From Chloroflexota bacterium (GTDB lineage: Bacteria; Chloroflexota; Anaerolineae; Aggregatilineales; Phototrophicaceae), in contig JAPOWK010000040.1 in NCBI GenBank assembly GCA_026707665.1, forward strand, positions 1 to 45,970: a stretch of DNA of 45,970 nt, written 5' to 3'. Below, piece by piece: positions 17,546 to 25,541 of this stretch. Every line of letters starts with the position of its first letter. Within the stretch, counting starts at the first letter, position 1. The notes below the pieces were generated by a model, which saw only the letters and a list, made by a program, of their open reading frames with translations, had not been told where the DNA came from and searched no databases. Made by a program: the position numbers and the translations under genes.

Positions 17546-18223
17546 ATGAAGATCAAATGGTATGGACACGCCGCCTTCATCGTCACCGCTGGTGACGGCA
17601 CCTCGGTGATTACCGATCCCTATACACCTGAGACTTCCGGTTACCAGTCGATTCCCGATATTCCCGATGTTGTGCTGACGTCGTCGCTAAATGACGACTT
17701 TCACGACCGCTCGGACCTGATTCTGGGCGACCCGGTTCGGATTAACATGCTGGATGTGGCGCGCAGCAGCGGCGAGATCGAAGCGGCGGGCTTGGTAATC
17801 AAAGGCATCGAATCGTCAGAAATGTACGAGCATCCCTATCACGAGCCGGACAAATGCGCCATGTATCGCTGGGACATGGATGGCATCAGCATCGGGCATA
17901 TGGGCGACGTCGGCAATCCCTTAACCGACGACGAGATCGCCTTTTTTGCCGGGCTGGATGTTTTCCTGGTCCTGGCCGGCGATGTGCCGACGATCCGGCT
18001 GCCCGATCTCAAGCAGGCGATCGACCGCGTTCAGCCCAAACTGGTCATCCCAATGCACTTTCGCACTTTGCGCTACAAGCCGCGCAACATGCAGTGGATC
18101 ACCGCTTTCCTGCGCCACTTCAATGATGCCGATATCGATTTCCAATCGGATTGGGAAGTGGAACTAAGCCGCGAGGATCTGCCGGAGTCGACGCGGGTAC
18201 TGGTCTTAACGCATGCCTTGTGA
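17546..18223 (+). CDS. Metallo-beta-lactamase-fold protein with degenerate metal site
   Basis: A 225-residue protein of the UPF0173/UlaG-like MBL type: MKIKWYGHAAF at the start, GHMGDVGN near residue 115 and VIPMHF near residue 170 match the conserved His/Asp positions. The usual THxHxDH motif is replaced by TSSLNDDFHD (45-54), so two or three zinc-ligand histidines are absent while the Asp is kept. It may use one metal, be a non-hydrolytic relative, or have shifted ligands (His53). It sits 22 bp after the LLM gene and 9 bp before the methyltransferase gene, so co-transcription is likely. Confidence 0.8.
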   Translation: MKIKWYGHAAFIVTAGDGTSVITDPYTPETSGYQSIPDIPDVVLTSSLNDDFHDRSDLILGDPVRINMLDVARSSGEIEAAGLVIKGIESSEMYEHPYHEPDKCAMYRWDMDGISIGHMGDVGNPLTDDEIAFFAGLDVFLVLAGDVPTIRLPDLKQAIDRVQPKLVIPMHFRTLRYKPRNMQWITAFLRHFNDADIDFQSDWEVELSREDLPESTRVLVLTHAL

Positions 18224-18232
18224 GGCAATACG

Positions 18233-18982
18233 ATGCGGCAATTGAAGCCAGACGCGCAGATGAAACAGATGATTCTGGAGCGCGGATGTTATTCACCAGA
18301 AGAAAACAAACGAATCTACGACAAATGGTTTGCGCCTGGTCCGCGTCAGAAGTTTCAGCTGGTGAATCAGAAATTCCGTCTGGCAAACAAAGTGGTCTGC
18401 GATATTGGCTGCAGCTACGGCACGACTCTCATGTTTTGTAAAGAGGGATCGTACGGAATCGACATCGAAACCTACCCATCACAATTTGCCCGAAGCATCG
18501 GATTGACCGTCTTTCAGCGCGACTTTTTGCATGGTCCGATTGAAGATCTGCCCAAAGTGGAGGCAATCTGGTGTTCGGCTGTGCTTGAGCATGTCGAAAG
18601 CGTGCACGTTTTCTTGCGGCGAATGGCGCAATTGTTGAAGCCCGGGGGTCTAGTCGCCATTTATGTGCCAACAGTTCCGGTCATTCCTGGGCTGCGCCTA
18701 TTGCCCTTTCTGCAGAAATATACAACCGGATACCTGTATAGCGATCATATCAATGCCTTCACGCCATCTACGCTGCGCTTCTTCTGTGAACGGGCTGGCT
18801 TTCAGACGCTGGATGTCAGTCCGTTTTTGCCGGGCATCGCTTCGTTGGCAAACCACATTCCGCTTGTGAATCGCATTGTCGACGGCTGCGTGTATGTTGG
18901 TCGCAAAATATCAGACTGGGAGTACCCGGTAGGGGCGACGCGAATCGCAAGCGAAGACGAAAAGGGATTCGTTTACAAATAG
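18233..18982 (+). CDS. Class I SAM-dependent methyltransferase
   Basis: A 249-residue methyltransferase (Methyltransf_11 type). Motif I is VVCDIGCSYGTT near residue 58, the acidic end of strand 2 is YGIDIE, and the post-motif region reads WCSAVLEHVESV then LLKPGGLVAIYVPT. The N-terminal extension with YSPEENKRIYDKWF resembles small-molecule methyltransferases. The last ~18 residues are encoded by half of a REP-like element (18929-18949 and beyond), so the original C-terminus was probably different. Substrate unknown. Confidence 0.85.
   Translation: MRQLKPDAQMKQMILERGCYSPEENKRIYDKWFAPGPRQKFQLVNQKFRLANKVVCDIGCSYGTTLMFCKEGSYGIDIETYPSQFARSIGLTVFQRDFLHGPIEDLPKVEAIWCSAVLEHVESVHVFLRRMAQLLKPGGLVAIYVPTVPVIPGLRLLPFLQKYTTGYLYSDHINAFTPSTLRFFCERAGFQTLDVSPFLPGIASLANHIPLVNRIVDGCVYVGRKISDWEYPVGATRIASEDEKGFVYK
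18929..18949 (+). repeat. Half REP-like element inside the methyltransferase 3' end
   Basis: GTAGGGGCGACGCG followed by AATCGC matches one arm of the window's REP-like family. It is translated as part of the C-terminal tail of the methyltransferase. Confidence 0.5.
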
Positions 18983-19035
18983 GTCAGGCAAATCACCGAA
19001 TCGCCGCCACACCTGTTCACAACTACAGACTTTCT

Positions 19036-19060
19036 GTAGGGGCGAGCCATTGGGTCGCCC
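19036..19060. terminator. Single REP-like hairpin between convergent genes
   Basis: GTAGGGGCGAGCCATTGGG then TCGCCC forms a stem GGGCGA/TCGCCC. On the plus strand it is followed by ATTTT. It lies between the converging methyltransferase and xylB genes, where it could end transcription from the plus strand and possibly both. It belongs to the same repeat family as the doublets elsewhere. Confidence 0.5.
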
Positions 19061-19070
19061 ATTTTGATGC

Positions 19071-20555
19071 TTAAAGCTTCGCAAAAGTGTCCTTCAGCGT
19101 CGGATACAGCGACTGATAGATTTCATAGCGCTCGGCATAGGCATCGGCATCAGCGCCGACCGCCACCGTTTCCCCCGTTTGAATCATCGCCTCGCAAGCT
19201 GAAGACGCGTCATTGAAGACCCCAGCCGCCACCGACGCCAGAATCGCCGCGCCAAACGCGCCGCCCTCGGTAGTATGGATATTGACCAGGGGAGCAGCCA
19301 GCACATCGGCGATGATCTGCTGCCAAATTGGACTCTTGGCGCCGCCACCGCTGATGCGCACCTCAAATTGCTCGGGCAAGCCAGCTTGATCAATCAGTGT
19401 GAACGAATCTTTCAATCCAAAGGCCACACCCTCGAGGACGGCGCGCGTCAAGTGCCCACGGCAATGGCGCGTTGTCATGCCGATGAAAGCGCCCCGCGCC
19501 AAGGGATCGGGATGCGGCGTTCGCTCGCCGGTGAGGTAGGGCAGGAAGAACAGTCCTTCGCAGCCAGCGGGAACGTCCCCTGCTTCCGCCAGCAGCCCCT
19601 CGAAATCGAGATCCGGCGCGAAGCTGTCTTTGTACCATTGCAGGCTGCCGGCCGCGCTGAGCATGACGCCCATGAAATGCCAGGTTTCGGGCACGGCGTG
19701 GCAGAAGGCGTGCAAACGGCCCTCCGGCTCATAGGCATAATGGCTGAGCGGGGCGAAGACGACGCCCGATGTGCCGACGGTGACGCCGATCACATCCGGC
19801 GTGACGCAGCCCATGCCAATCGCGCCGGCCGCTTGATCGCCGCCGCCGCCGACCACCGGCGTACCCAGCTTGAGACCGGTTGCCGCCGCGCCCGCCGCGC
19901 TGATCGTCGCCGTGATTTGCGTCCCCTCATGCACCGGCGGCATCCATTCTGCGGGAATCGCCAGCGCGTCCAGCACTTCGGCGGACCAAGCCCGTTCGGC
20001 GACATTCAGCAGCGATGTGCCGGCGGCGCCCGCCAGATCCGTGGCGTAGGAATCGGTCAGCTTGTAGCGAATGTAATCTTTAGGCAGCAAGACTTGCGCC
20101 GCTTTTGCGTAGACCTCCGGCTCATGATCCCGCACCCAGAGGATCTTGGGCGCGGTAAATCCAGTGACAGCCGGGTTGCCGGTCAATTCGAGCAGGCGAT
20201 CGGCGCCGATGAGCTCGGTCATATAGTCGCACTGCGCTTGTGTTCGTTGATCGTTCCAAAGGATTGACGGGCGCAGCACTTCGCCGTTCGCGTCCAGCAA
20301 GACCAGGCCGTGCATCTGCCCGGTGAGGCCGATCGCGCTGATGTCATCGCCGCGTAAGCCCGATTCAGCGAGCGCTTGACGGATGCTGGCGCTGATGCCG
20401 TCCCACCAGTCGGCCGGGTTCTGCTCGCTCCAGAGCGGCTTGGGCTGGCTGATCGGCTGGGGCGCATTGGCGACGGCGATGACTTCGCCAGTTTCGTCGA
20501 TGATTAACGCTTTGGCGCCGGTGGTGCTGATATCAAGTCCCATCAGGTAGGGCAT
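19071..20555 (-). CDS. xylB: Xylulokinase
   Basis: A 494-residue FGGY-family sugar kinase. The N-terminal phosphate loop is GLDISTTGAKALIID, the middle has SLLNVAERAWSAEVLDALAI, and the C-terminal adenosine-binding GGGAKSPIWQQIIADVL is typical of xylulokinases. It phosphorylates D-xylulose to xylulose 5-phosphate. The start is ATG 20555 with AAAGGA upstream; an open frame to 20591 has no such support. It lies downstream of xylA on the same strand, separated by a REP-like element, so the two supply consecutive steps of xylose breakdown. Confidence 0.93.
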   Translation of the reverse strand: MPYLMGLDISTTGAKALIIDETGEVIAVANAPQPISQPKPLWSEQNPADWWDGISASIRQALAESGLRGDDISAIGLTGQMHGLVLLDANGEVLRPSILWNDQRTQAQCDYMTELIGADRLLELTGNPAVTGFTAPKILWVRDHEPEVYAKAAQVLLPKDYIRYKLTDSYATDLAGAAGTSLLNVAERAWSAEVLDALAIPAEWMPPVHEGTQITATISAAGAAATGLKLGTPVVGGGGDQAAGAIGMGCVTPDVIGVTVGTSGVVFAPLSHYAYEPEGRLHAFCHAVPETWHFMGVMLSAAGSLQWYKDSFAPDLDFEGLLAEAGDVPAGCEGLFFLPYLTGERTPHPDPLARGAFIGMTTRHCRGHLTRAVLEGVAFGLKDSFTLIDQAGLPEQFEVRISGGGAKSPIWQQIIADVLAAPLVNIHTTEGGAFGAAILASVAAGVFNDASSACEAMIQTGETVAVGADADAYAERYEIYQSLYPTLKDTFAKL

Positions 20556-20601
20556 TATGTGTCCTTTCTCAATGAACGTTTCGCCGATCAACGCAGTTGA
20601 T

Positions 20602-20698
20602 GTAGGGGCGACCTACCAAGTCGCCCGTGCAGGGAATGCATTCGTCGGATAGGGCGACCCAATGGGTCGCGTAGACACTGACCGCCGGTCGCCCCTAC
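20602..20698. repeat. REP-like compound element between xylA and xylB
   Basis: The element starts with GTAGGGGCGACC and ends with GGTCGCCCCTAC. Inside is a further hairpin GGGCGACCC/GGGTCGC and the motif GCGTAGACAC, which recurs at the lutB end and near 31860. It could separate xylA and xylB expression; that is inference. Confidence 0.7.
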
Positions 20699-20718
20699 AA
20701 CATCCATAAAGACGGGAC

Positions 20719-21885
20719 CTAGCGCACGCCCAGCAGAACATCAAATGTCAGTTGATCTAGCCGCTCGTAGGGCAGGTTGCGCGCGCCCATGCCGACGCGG
20801 TCAAATTCAGTCGCTTTGAGTTGGTCGGCCGCCGCCCGGCTGTATCCTCTGCTGAGATAAGCGTAGCTGCCATCATCGGCGTTGATCTCGGCCAGCAACT
20901 CTTGAATCTCGCCATCGGAGTTGAACTGCGCCGCTTTCTCTTTGAATACGAGGTAGGAGCGCATGCAGCCGCGGGCGAACTCCTTGACATCTTCGTACTG
21001 CGAGCTGCGATAGGCGTGCGCGTCAAAGTGGCGGCTGCCGTCGTAGCCAACATCTTCCAGAAAGCGCACCAGGTGGAAGTTCTGCTTGATCATCATGCTG
21101 CCGAAGCGGAAATCTTGATCGTAGCGGCCAAACATTTGGTCATTCAGATCAATGTGAAAGAGTTTTCCCGCTTCCCAGGCTTGCGCCACCGCGTGCAGGA
21201 AGTTCAAACCCGCCATGTGTTCGTGCGCCACCTCGGGATTGACGCCGACCATTTCGGAATCATCGAGCGTGGGGATGAAGCCGAGCATGCTGCCGACGGT
21301 GGGGAAATAGATGTCGCTGCGCGGTTCGTTGGGTTTGGGCTCGAGGGCGAAGCGGTAGCCGTAATCATTGTCTTTGGAGTATTCGCAGAGGAAGTTGATC
21401 GCCTCGCGAAAGCGCTTGACGCCATCGGCGGGGTTCTTGGCGCTATCGGATTCGGCGCCCTCGCGCCCGCCCCAGAAGACATATACCTTCGCGCCCAGCT
21501 CCGCCCCCAGGTCCATTGAGCTCATCGTCTTTTGCAGGGCGTATGCGCGAACGGCGGAATCGTTGCTGGTGAAGGCGCCGTCTTTGAAGACGGGATCGAA
21601 GAAGAGGTTGGTGGTCGCCATCGGGCAGACAATGCCGGTTTCGTCCATCGCCCGCTTGAAGTCGGCCACGATCTGGTCGCGCTCGGCGGCGGTCGCGTCG
21701 ATGGGCACGAGGTCGTTATCGTGCAGGTTGACGCCCCAAGCGCCGACCTCCGCCAGCATATGCACGATATCGACCGGCGAGATGGGCGCGCGGGTGGCAT
21801 CGCCGAAGGGGTCGCGCCCGATATTGCCGACGGTCCACAAGCCGAAGGTGAATTTATGTTCCGGTAAGGGTGTGTAATCCGCCAT
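20719..21885 (-). CDS. xylA: Xylose isomerase
   Basis: A 388-residue class I (Streptomyces-type) xylose isomerase that converts D-xylose to D-xylulose. Catalytic His55 and Asp58 lie in NLHDNDL, metal-binding Glu in [10 protein letters not shown] near residue 182, and [11 protein letters not shown] carries the next metal ligands. The length fits class I (about 390 residues) and there is no N-terminal insert of class II. AAAGGA precedes the ATG, and a TACAAT box lies about 40 bases upstream on the minus strand. The next gene downstream is xylB. Confidence 0.95.
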   Translation of the reverse strand: MADYTPLPEHKFTFGLWTVGNIGRDPFGDATRAPISPVDIVHMLAEVGAWGVNLHDNDLVPIDATAAERDQIVADFKRAMDETGIVCPMATTNLFFDPVFKDGAFTSNDSAVRAYALQKTMSSMDLGAELGAKVYVFWGGREGAESDSAKNPADGVKRFREAINFLCEYSKDNDYGYRFALEPKPNEPRSDIYFPTVGSMLGFIPTLDDSEMVGVNPEVAHEHMAGLNFLHAVAQAWEAGKLFHIDLNDQMFGRYDQDFRFGSMMIKQNFHLVRFLEDVGYDGSRHFDAHAYRSSQYEDVKEFARGCMRSYLVFKEKAAQFNSDGEIQELLAEINADDGSYAYLSRGYSRAAADQLKATEFDRVGMGARNLPYERLDQLTFDVLLGVR

Positions 21886-22040
21886 TGTCAGATCCTTTGC
21901 TCAGGTCAGGTTTGGCGGAGATTGTAACAAAAAGGCTGGTGGCGGGCGATAGCAGGGCGTAGCGCGAGTATGAAGTTCACCCCTCATAGCCGCCCATTGC
22001 GGCAAGCGGAGACAGATTCGAAAAAATGGGAAATCGCTTG

Positions 22041-22068
22041 TTGACAAATAGAACAGACGTGCTATCCA
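22041..22068 (+). promoter_or_regulatory. Possible promoter for the interrupted toxin-like gene
   Basis: TTGACA at 22041-22046 is followed 16 bases later by TATCCA, a weak -10. It lies about 100 bases before the ATG at 22168. The 282-base gap between xylA and this gene (21886-22167) holds nothing else I can recognise apart from the possible xylA -10. Confidence 0.35.
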
Positions 22069-22167
22069 ATTGGCGAGCATTCATTACCTCTTGCGTCGTG
22101 CCTGATGGCTTGCGCCAGGATAGACCACAGTGGATGCATTCACACATCAATATCTTAGGAGGAATAG

Positions 22168-22587
22168 ATGTCATTCGCATTTACACCCGGATTCGGCGGC
22201 GGCAACAAACCGACCATCGTGAATCCCAATCCCAGTGTGCCTCTCGTCGTCTTTACCGCTTTTGACGTTCACGAAGCGGAAGAGTTAAAGCGGCGTCTGC
22301 AAATGACAGTGCGTCCAGCGCAAAGACAATTGCCGGCGCAGAATCCGAAAACTGATGATCAGCCGGCGCCGTCACAAAAGCCGGGGACCAAGTCCGCCGG
22401 CAAGTCCGCCAGCAAAAACCGGCAAACGCAGCCTGAAAGCGAGCCAAGTCAAGCGAACTTGCCACAAGATATTGAGGAGGCGGCCGAGATTGCATTACCT
22501 GATCTGGAATTCGCCTGGTCGAACCGTGATCCCTTTCTCCATTTGGATCCTGCCGAGCTCTCTTATTACACGTCAGCGCAAGAATAA
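22168..22587 (+). CDS. N-terminal part of an interrupted toxin-like protein
   Basis: A 139-residue open frame with a strong Shine-Dalgarno (AGGAGGAA) before its ATG. It begins with a Gly/Pro/Asn-rich segment (FTPGFGGGNKPTIVNPNPS), has one helix-like stretch EAEELKRRLQM, then a long low-complexity Pro/Gln/Lys/Ser region (residues 50-95), and ends in LDPAELSYYTSAQE. It stops at TAA (22585-22587). The next gene continues in the same frame two codons later, and TAA differs from CAA (Gln) by one base. I infer that this is the N-terminal third of one ~746-codon gene broken by a nonsense change, or a stop-restart pair. No signal peptide is visible. Confidence 0.65.
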   Translation: MSFAFTPGFGGGNKPTIVNPNPSVPLVVFTAFDVHEAEELKRRLQMTVRPAQRQLPAQNPKTDDQPAPSQKPGTKSAGKSASKNRQTQPESEPSQANLPQDIEEAAEIALPDLEFAWSNRDPFLHLDPAELSYYTSAQE

Positions 22588-22593
22588 GACCTG

Positions 22594-24408
22594 GTGCGGG
22601 AGGCGGCGATTTCGCTGCGGCATGAGAAACTCATCCTGTTTCATCTGGACAATCCGCGCGAATATCTCAAACGCTTTGACACATATACCTGGGATGAAGA
22701 AGCCGATGCGGCGGCCGAAGAATTCATTCAGTGGTATGTCGAGCGCTTCAGACCGGAACTGGAGCGGCAACTGGATATTCTTTCGTCGGGACCCGCATTC
22801 GGCGAGGCGGAAGAGGCGCTCGAAGACCTGACTGCCGGTGAGGAAGAAGACACGCTGAAAGACCTGACATCCGGCGAGGCGGCAGATACGATTAGAAGCT
22901 GGCACAAAGACCTGACCAACGATGAGAACGAGGTAGTGATCGCCATTGACCTGCAAACGGGCGAGACGCTGTTTGTCCGCTATGGCGACGAAAACTCCGT
23001 CACCTTGCACGATACGCAAAAGAAGCTGGTGGAGGACCGCTATGTTGCCTTGCTCCACCATCATCCGAACAACAGCGCCGCTTCCCTGGCGGATTTGGAC
23101 GCGACCAAGTGGCTGAAAGGGGATTTCCTGCTCGTCTCCAATCCGGATGGCACGCTGCATCGCTACGCGCGCGTCGGCGAGACCCTGATCCCGCTTGAGC
23201 CCACGCGCAACCCCGAATACGCTGCGCCGGTCGATAAGCTGGAGACAGCGCTGGCGGACGCGGCCTACCTGATCCAGACGCTGAGCGAGCTCGGCAATCC
23301 GCCGGAGATGGTGATGCGGCAGCGGGAGTCGTCTTGGTGGAAAAAGGACAATATTATAGTCCCGTATCACACTGACGAGACTATTGAAAACGTAGCGGCT
23401 AGGATGGGTATTCCCTCCGAACACTTGGAATGGGTGAATGACGGAAAGAGAGAGGAGGGCATAATGTACATTCCATTGCCAGGTTGGTCAACACGTCGAG
23501 TTCTTACGTTAGGAGGAGAACAGATTCAAGGCCATCACTCTTCTGGAAGGACATTCTTACGTTCCAGGATTGCCCACAATAATCGGATAACACACCTCTC
23601 CCGACGGTGGGATGCCCTATCTCCTGTCGAGCAGCAAATCGAAATGGCGTTGACAGCGACTGCCACTGAAGGACTAGCGATTTTCGATAACATACAGTCT
23701 TTTGACAGCGCCAACCACTGGATTACGGACAACATTGAACTAATTGAGGAATATGCCGGCAACGCGGGAGTACCTACTGAACTGCTTAAGACTATCTTGA
23801 TGTCCGAGATACTCTACGATTATAGCAATACCGACGCTTGGCAGGATATCCTAGCGCGTCGACATATGACGGCTGCAATTCTAGAAATATGGAAAGGAAC
23901 AGGCGTTGGAAATGTTCACTATGTAACTCTAAGGGATGCTTATACTCATTTGTCCGAAATGAACGCCACCGACATTTGGCATAGGGATCCGGCAGCTCCT
24001 GACTTATCAGCGGCCGAATTCAAGAAGCTTGAGACATTCGCCCTCCCTGACGGCATGGATGAGGCTGATTTCTTAGCATTGCCTATAGGCAGAAGAGAAG
24101 CCAATGAATCTATTCAGAGAGAAGCGCGATATCCGGAACTGGACTTTTATTCTGTGCAACACCCGATCGCACTGTATCTGGCAACTAATGAGGGCTCAAT
24201 CAATGCTGCTAGTATCGTAACGCGCATGATATTGGACGACTACCTCGCATTAGACGAGTCAAGATTTTCCGAAAACCTGACTGCGGAAGATATGGCCAGA
24301 TTATGGGGAAGATATAGGACAGCGCACGAAGCGCTTGAATACGACAATTATGGTCCCAACGCTCACTTAGCATTGCCGGTTGCTGAGTATTTTTTGGACA
24401 AAGACTAG
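22594..24408 (+). CDS. JAMM-like / LysM-like / lysozyme-like polymorphic-toxin-type protein
   Basis: A 604-residue frame starting with GTG, two codons after the in-frame TAA. Residues 1-110 are charged and helical (Glu-rich near 70-95). Residues 113-200 look like a JAMM/MPN domain: HHHP at 155-158 then Ser164 and Asp167, giving HxHPx5SxxD, with Glu113 a candidate acid. Residues ~252-292 (NIIVPYHTDETIENVAARMG) resemble LysM, a peptidoglycan-binding module. Residues ~293-604 are helical. GVPTELLKTILMSEILYD and GVGNVHYVTLRDAY recall the catalytic Glu and following loop of lytic transglycosylase or lysozyme folds, a weak match. DNA from about 23320 is visibly AT-richer than upstream. The 252 bases just before the change are repeated at 25171. 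I read it as a modular toxin with an acquired C-terminus; activity is inference. Confidence 0.6.
   Translation: MREAAISLRHEKLILFHLDNPREYLKRFDTYTWDEEADAAAEEFIQWYVERFRPELERQLDILSSGPAFGEAEEALEDLTAGEEEDTLKDLTSGEAADTIRSWHKDLTNDENEVVIAIDLQTGETLFVRYGDENSVTLHDTQKKLVEDRYVALLHHHPNNSAASLADLDATKWLKGDFLLVSNPDGTLHRYARVGETLIPLEPTRNPEYAAPVDKLETALADAAYLIQTLSELGNPPEMVMRQRESSWWKKDNIIVPYHTDETIENVAARMGIPSEHLEWVNDGKREEGIMYIPLPGWSTRRVLTLGGEQIQGHHSSGRTFLRSRIAHNNRITHLSRRWDALSPVEQQIEMALTATATEGLAIFDNIQSFDSANHWITDNIELIEEYAGNAGVPTELLKTILMSEILYDYSNTDAWQDILARRHMTAAILEIWKGTGVGNVHYVTLRDAYTHLSEMNATDIWHRDPAAPDLSAAEFKKLETFALPDGMDEADFLALPIGRREANESIQREARYPELDFYSVQHPIALYLATNEGSINAASIVTRMILDDYLALDESRFSENLTAEDMARLWGRYRTAHEALEYDNYGPNAHLALPVAEYFLDKD
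23069..23320 (+). repeat. Direct repeat, copy 1 (matches 25171-25422)
   Basis: The 252 bases align without gaps to 25171-25422 with about 15 differences (roughly 94% identity). They encode the stretch after the HxHP motif through NPPEMVM. After this point copy 1 continues into AT-richer sequence, while copy 2 ends four codons later in a stop. Confidence 0.9.
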
Positions 24409-24419
24409 GTACTTAGCAC

Positions 24420-24629
24420 ATGAACAAAAAGCAGAAATCCAACAGAACAAGCACGCAACGAAATCCATTGGCTAAATTGATAATCGCCGTTGCAGTCGTC
24501 ACTATGTGTCTGCTTTGCGTGTTTTTTGCGGTATTAGTACTGGAACTTCGCTCAAACGATTGGTTCCCCCCATTCACACATGTAAATGATCTGGTTGCCG
24601 CCACAACAGTTGCCAGTTTGCAACGGTAG
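24420..24629 (+). CDS. Small single-helix membrane protein, candidate immunity protein
   Basis: A 69-residue frame 11 bases after the toxin-like gene. It has a basic N-terminus (KKQKSNRTSTQRN), one hydrophobic helix of about 23 residues (AKLIIAVAVVTMCLLCVFFAVLV) and a short outside tail with LRSNDWFPPF. It has no homologue I recognise. Position and size fit an immunity protein that would protect the cell envelope from the upstream lysozyme-like effector. No clear Shine-Dalgarno is visible. It shares the AT-richer composition of the module. Chance ORF is possible. Confidence 0.45.
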   Translation: MNKKQKSNRTSTQRNPLAKLIIAVAVVTMCLLCVFFAVLVLELRSNDWFPPFTHVNDLVAATTVASLQR

Positions 24630-25010
24630 ACCTGCAACTGTTACTCTGAATTTGTAGCAAAATACGATGATTCCTGACTGCAAGTGTCCAGAAATTATGT
24701 ATGGAATCAGAAAGCAAATCACAGGACGTACGCAAGAGAAGTAAGTTTACCCCGGGTCGCCTGCTGCCCATAAGCGCAATCTTTGGTTTGCCTTCGGCTC
24801 GTTCGTGAGTGCGTATGTGAAGATCGGACCATCCTTCGCAGAACAGGTACTCCGAGATCAGTCATGCATTGAAGAATAATATTCAAGAGAGACGAGGAAA
24901 ACCAAAAACAATCCCTTGCGAAATAGAGCGCTTAATCTCTTTTCGCTGATTCGCAGTTCACTTCATACGTGTACCTCAAGTCTGCATTCTTATTCAGCTT
25001 TCACGATCCG
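24630..25010. other. AT-richer non-coding stretch, no gene recognised
   Basis: No convincing frame or RNA gene is seen. The bases from 24942 (TTCGCTGATTCGC) match 25449-25461 before lutA, so the degenerate copy of the lutA upstream region seems to begin here. The rest appears unique in the window. Confidence 0.6.
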
Positions 25011-25156
25011 CTTTTCACACAACAGTTAGTCCAGAGTCTTTCGGTACACTACCTGCTTGTATCAACAACATCCACACGAAAGCAAGCTGCATAGCACTAT
25101 CCGCGCGCGAATCGCCAATTGGCAAACTAGTCTCCCTCTTCGTCACTTGCATCCTC
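25011..25156 (+). pseudogene. Degenerate copy of the lutA upstream region and first codons
   Basis: It matches 25477-25607 with small gaps. The last ~80 bases are about 90% identical to the lutA start region (GCGCGCGAATCGCCAAT shared). The position matching the lutA ATG reads ATA, and the match ends after about 22 codons. It is thus a dead 5' fragment of lutA, joined directly to the second copy of the JAMM-region end. Confidence 0.8.
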
Positions 25157-25170
25157 TGTTAAACACCCTT

Positions 25171-25439
25171 ACAACAGCGCCGCCACCCTGGCGGATTTAG
25201 ACGCGACCAAGTGGCTGAAAGGGGATTTCCTGCTCGTCTCCAATCCGGATGGCACGCTGCATCGCTACGCCCGCGTCGGCGAGACCCTGATCCCGCTTGA
25301 ACCCACGCGCAACCCCGAATACGCGGCGCCGGTCGATAAGCTGGAGACAGCGCTGGCGGACGCGGCCTACCTGGCGCAGACGCTGTTGGAGCTTGGAAAT
25401 CCGCCGGAGATGGTGATGCTGCAAGAAGCTATGGGATAA
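25171..25439 (+). pseudogene. Orphan 3' end of the JAMM-like gene (direct repeat, copy 2)
   Basis: The fragment encodes the same ~84 residues as codons 159-242 of the toxin-like gene, then LQEAMG and a stop (25437-25439). It has no start codon in frame upstream and lacks the HxHP part. Since lutA follows 102 bases later, this is probably the original 3' end of the gene. The toxin-like copy would have gained a new C-terminus instead of ending in EAMG. Confidence 0.8.
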
Positions 25440-25541
25440 ATTTGCAACTTCGCTGATTCGCTATTCGCCCTATAGCTTGTCACAACAGATTTCGGTACAC
25501 TTCGTGCTTGCCGCTAGCCGTTACAAACGAAAGCGACCTGC

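Noticed and set aside
19275..20267. 330-codon open frame on the plus strand
   Set aside because: Antisense to xylB with no recognisable domain; xylB is certain.
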